Positions 62,757 to 64,000 of a stretch of DNA of 64,000 nucleotides are shown in pieces. Made by a program: the position numbers and the translations under genes. Source of the DNA: Caloramator quimbayensis (lineage in GTDB: Bacteria > Bacillota > Clostridia > Clostridiales > Caloramatoraceae); contig NZ_FUYH01000001.1 of assembly GCF_900167605.1 (NCBI RefSeq), positions 1-64,000 of the forward strand, given 5' to 3'. The notes under the pieces were generated by a model that saw only the letters and a list, made by a program, of their open reading frames with translations, made no database searches and was not told where the DNA came from. Position 1 is the first letter of the stretch, and every line of letters starts with the position of its first letter.

Positions 62757-64000
62757 TTTCCCTTTTTTGAAGGGTAGCACTGTTTTGAAGATAGAATTTT
62801 CCCTTCTAAGGGGTGCAAAACAGCAGTAAGCTTTCCATCTTTTAGTTTTATTTTGTTATTGTAATTTAAAAGGTCGTACAGTCTGCTTACTTTTTTCTTT
62901 CTTAAGTCAATTGTAACCTTATAATCCTTATCCTTGCTTCTGTTTATAAGTATAACTGCAATACCGTTTTCCATCCTGTTATTAAAAACGTCTGTGTTGT
63001 TTTCTATATACCTTATAAATCCAAAAACGTCCTCATTATAATCAAAGGGTATAAACTCGCCTGTTTTTAAAAAGTCAAATGAATTCCTTATCCTCGTCAT
63101 TTTTTTATAGTAGCATAAAATATTTAAGTCTTCATAGCCCCAAGGGTAGGTTCTTCTATTAAAAGGATCAGAATATCCTTCAACTCCTGCCTCATCGCCA
63201 TAATATATGCATGGAGTTCCCGGGAAGGTCATCTGTATTAAAACTGCAAGCTTTAACCTCTTTTTAGCAATCTCCCTCCCGCTTAAAGGCAGCTTATATT
63301 CTGCCCTTTCACCTTTACTCAAACTGCTTTCAGGTGGTGCTTCTCCTAAAACTGTTAATATCCTTATTACGTCATGGCTTCCTAAAAGATTTAAAAGACT
63401 GAAAAAACTCTCCTTAGGATAGTTTTCATAAAGGCTTAAAATCCTTCTTTTAAAATCTTTTGCGCTTTTTTTATATAAAATATAGTCTATAACCATATTT
63501 CTAAAGGGGTAGTTCATAACAGAATCAAGTTCATGCCCTAAAAGATACTCCCTTTTTTTACCATAGCTCTCCTTATTTGAAGCATCCTCCCAAACCTCTC
63601 CTATAATAACAGCATCTGAGTCCACATCTTTAACAGCCCTTCTAAACTCTTTCAAAAACTCATCGGGAATCTCATCAACTACATCCAGCCTCCAGCCCTT
63701 TGCACCCTTTTTAATCCATATTTTGCATATAGAATCATCATTTCTTATAATAAAATCCATATAGGACTCTTCAAGTTCATTTACATTAGGCAGAGTATCA
63801 AATCCCCACCAGCTCTCATATATGTTTGGATAGTCTATGAATTTATACCACTTAAAATAAGGAGAATCCTTAGATTGAAATGCCCCGATTGAATCATATC
63901 TCCCATATTTATTAAAATATATGCTGTCGCTTCCCGTATGATTAAAAACACCGTCAAGAATTATTCTAATACCCATAGTTTTCGCAATAGAACAAAGCCT
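62735..64000 (-). CDS. GH13 alpha-amylase-family enzyme (partial, 5' end outside)
   Basis: C-terminal part (421 codons in frame) of a neopullulanase/cyclomaltodextrinase-like enzyme; the gene runs past the right edge (frame open to 64000). Visible GH13 regions: I DGVFNHTG, II GWRLDVVDE (nucleophile Asp), III GEVWED (acid Glu), IV LLGSHDV (transition-state Asp). The C-terminal domain follows. The last six residues, RDGYLF, are coded by a REP-like repeat, which implies loss of the original end. No signal peptide can be judged. It likely hydrolyses maltodextrins in the cell or at the surface. Confidence 0.9.
   Translation of the reverse strand, partial: RLCSIAKTMGIRIILDGVFNHTGSDSIYFNKYGRYDSIGAFQSKDSPYFKWYKFIDYPNIYESWWGFDTLPNVNELEESYMDFIIRNDDSICKIWIKKGAKGWRLDVVDEIPDEFLKEFRRAVKDVDSDAVIIGEVWEDASNKESYGKKREYLLGHELDSVMNYPFRNMVIDYILYKKSAKDFKRRILSLYENYPKESFFSLLNLLGSHDVIRILTVLGEAPPESSLSKGERAEYKLPLSGREIAKKRLKLAVLIQMTFPGTPCIYYGDEAGVEGYSDPFNRRTYPWGYEDLNILCYYKKMTRIRNSFDFLKTGEFIPFDYNEDVFGFIRYIENNTDVFNNRMENGIAVILINRSKDKDYKVTIDLRKKKVSRLYDLLNYNNKIKLKDGKLTAVLHPLEGKILSSKQCYPSKKGKRDGYLF

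Overview
The window is low-GC DNA from an anaerobic, fermentative member of the Clostridia. Evidence for this: strong GGAGG-type ribosome binding sites, frequent TTG/GTG starts, short intrinsic terminators, a PPi-type phosphofructokinase, the [FeFe]-hydrogenase maturase HydE, an O2-type H-NOX chemoreceptor, an FMN riboswitch before ribU, and the Gram-positive order comFA-comFC-(RNA)-hpf-secA-prfB. A Caloramator/Fervidicella-like organism would fit, but the genus cannot be fixed from sequence reading alone.

Layout. 1-11 kb is sugar uptake and its sensing: the end of an IS21-type element has cut off a sugar-binding lipoprotein gene; beside it stand a divergent YesMN-type two-component pair, an RbsABC-type ABC transporter, and a YesS-like membrane AraC regulator. 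11-21 kb holds pfp, a serine hydrolase / dipeptide epimerase pair probably acting on murein peptides, a CBS-ACT protein, tsaE-tsaB-rimI, an H-NOX chemoreceptor, a tandem HD-GYP protein and riboswitch-controlled ribU. 21-30 kb holds a Crp-family regulator, an amidohydrolase, tex, a GAF-GGDEF protein, a Cys-rich unknown, an M28 peptidase and prfB with its programmed frameshift. 30-37.6 kb is an L-ascorbate (ula) operon with a divergent DeoR-type regulator; it lacks ulaD and carries an unknown propeller-like gene. 37.7-46 kb is secA, hpf, a structured RNA that I take to be the raiA motif, comFC, a ComFA-like protein without its ATPase motifs, and recD2. 46-64 kb is mixed: an MFS transporter, a C69 dipeptidase, an ECF sigma factor with a membrane-anchored beta-propeller under an ECF-type promoter, a HepT/MntA toxin-antitoxin pair, nadE, a SIMPL protein, EamA, a short SerA-like enzyme, YhhN, NfeD-SPFH, hydE with an attenuator-like leader, and a GH13 amylase running off the right edge.

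The items most worth a second look are the raiA-type RNA and the phased DnaA boxes between it and hpf; the ula operon with a missing step and an extra gene; the ATPase-dead ComFA; the autoregulated ECF sigma/propeller module; the unexplained hydE leader; and a two-module REP-like repeat that has supplied the last codons of two genes. No tRNA, rRNA or CRISPR array was seen.
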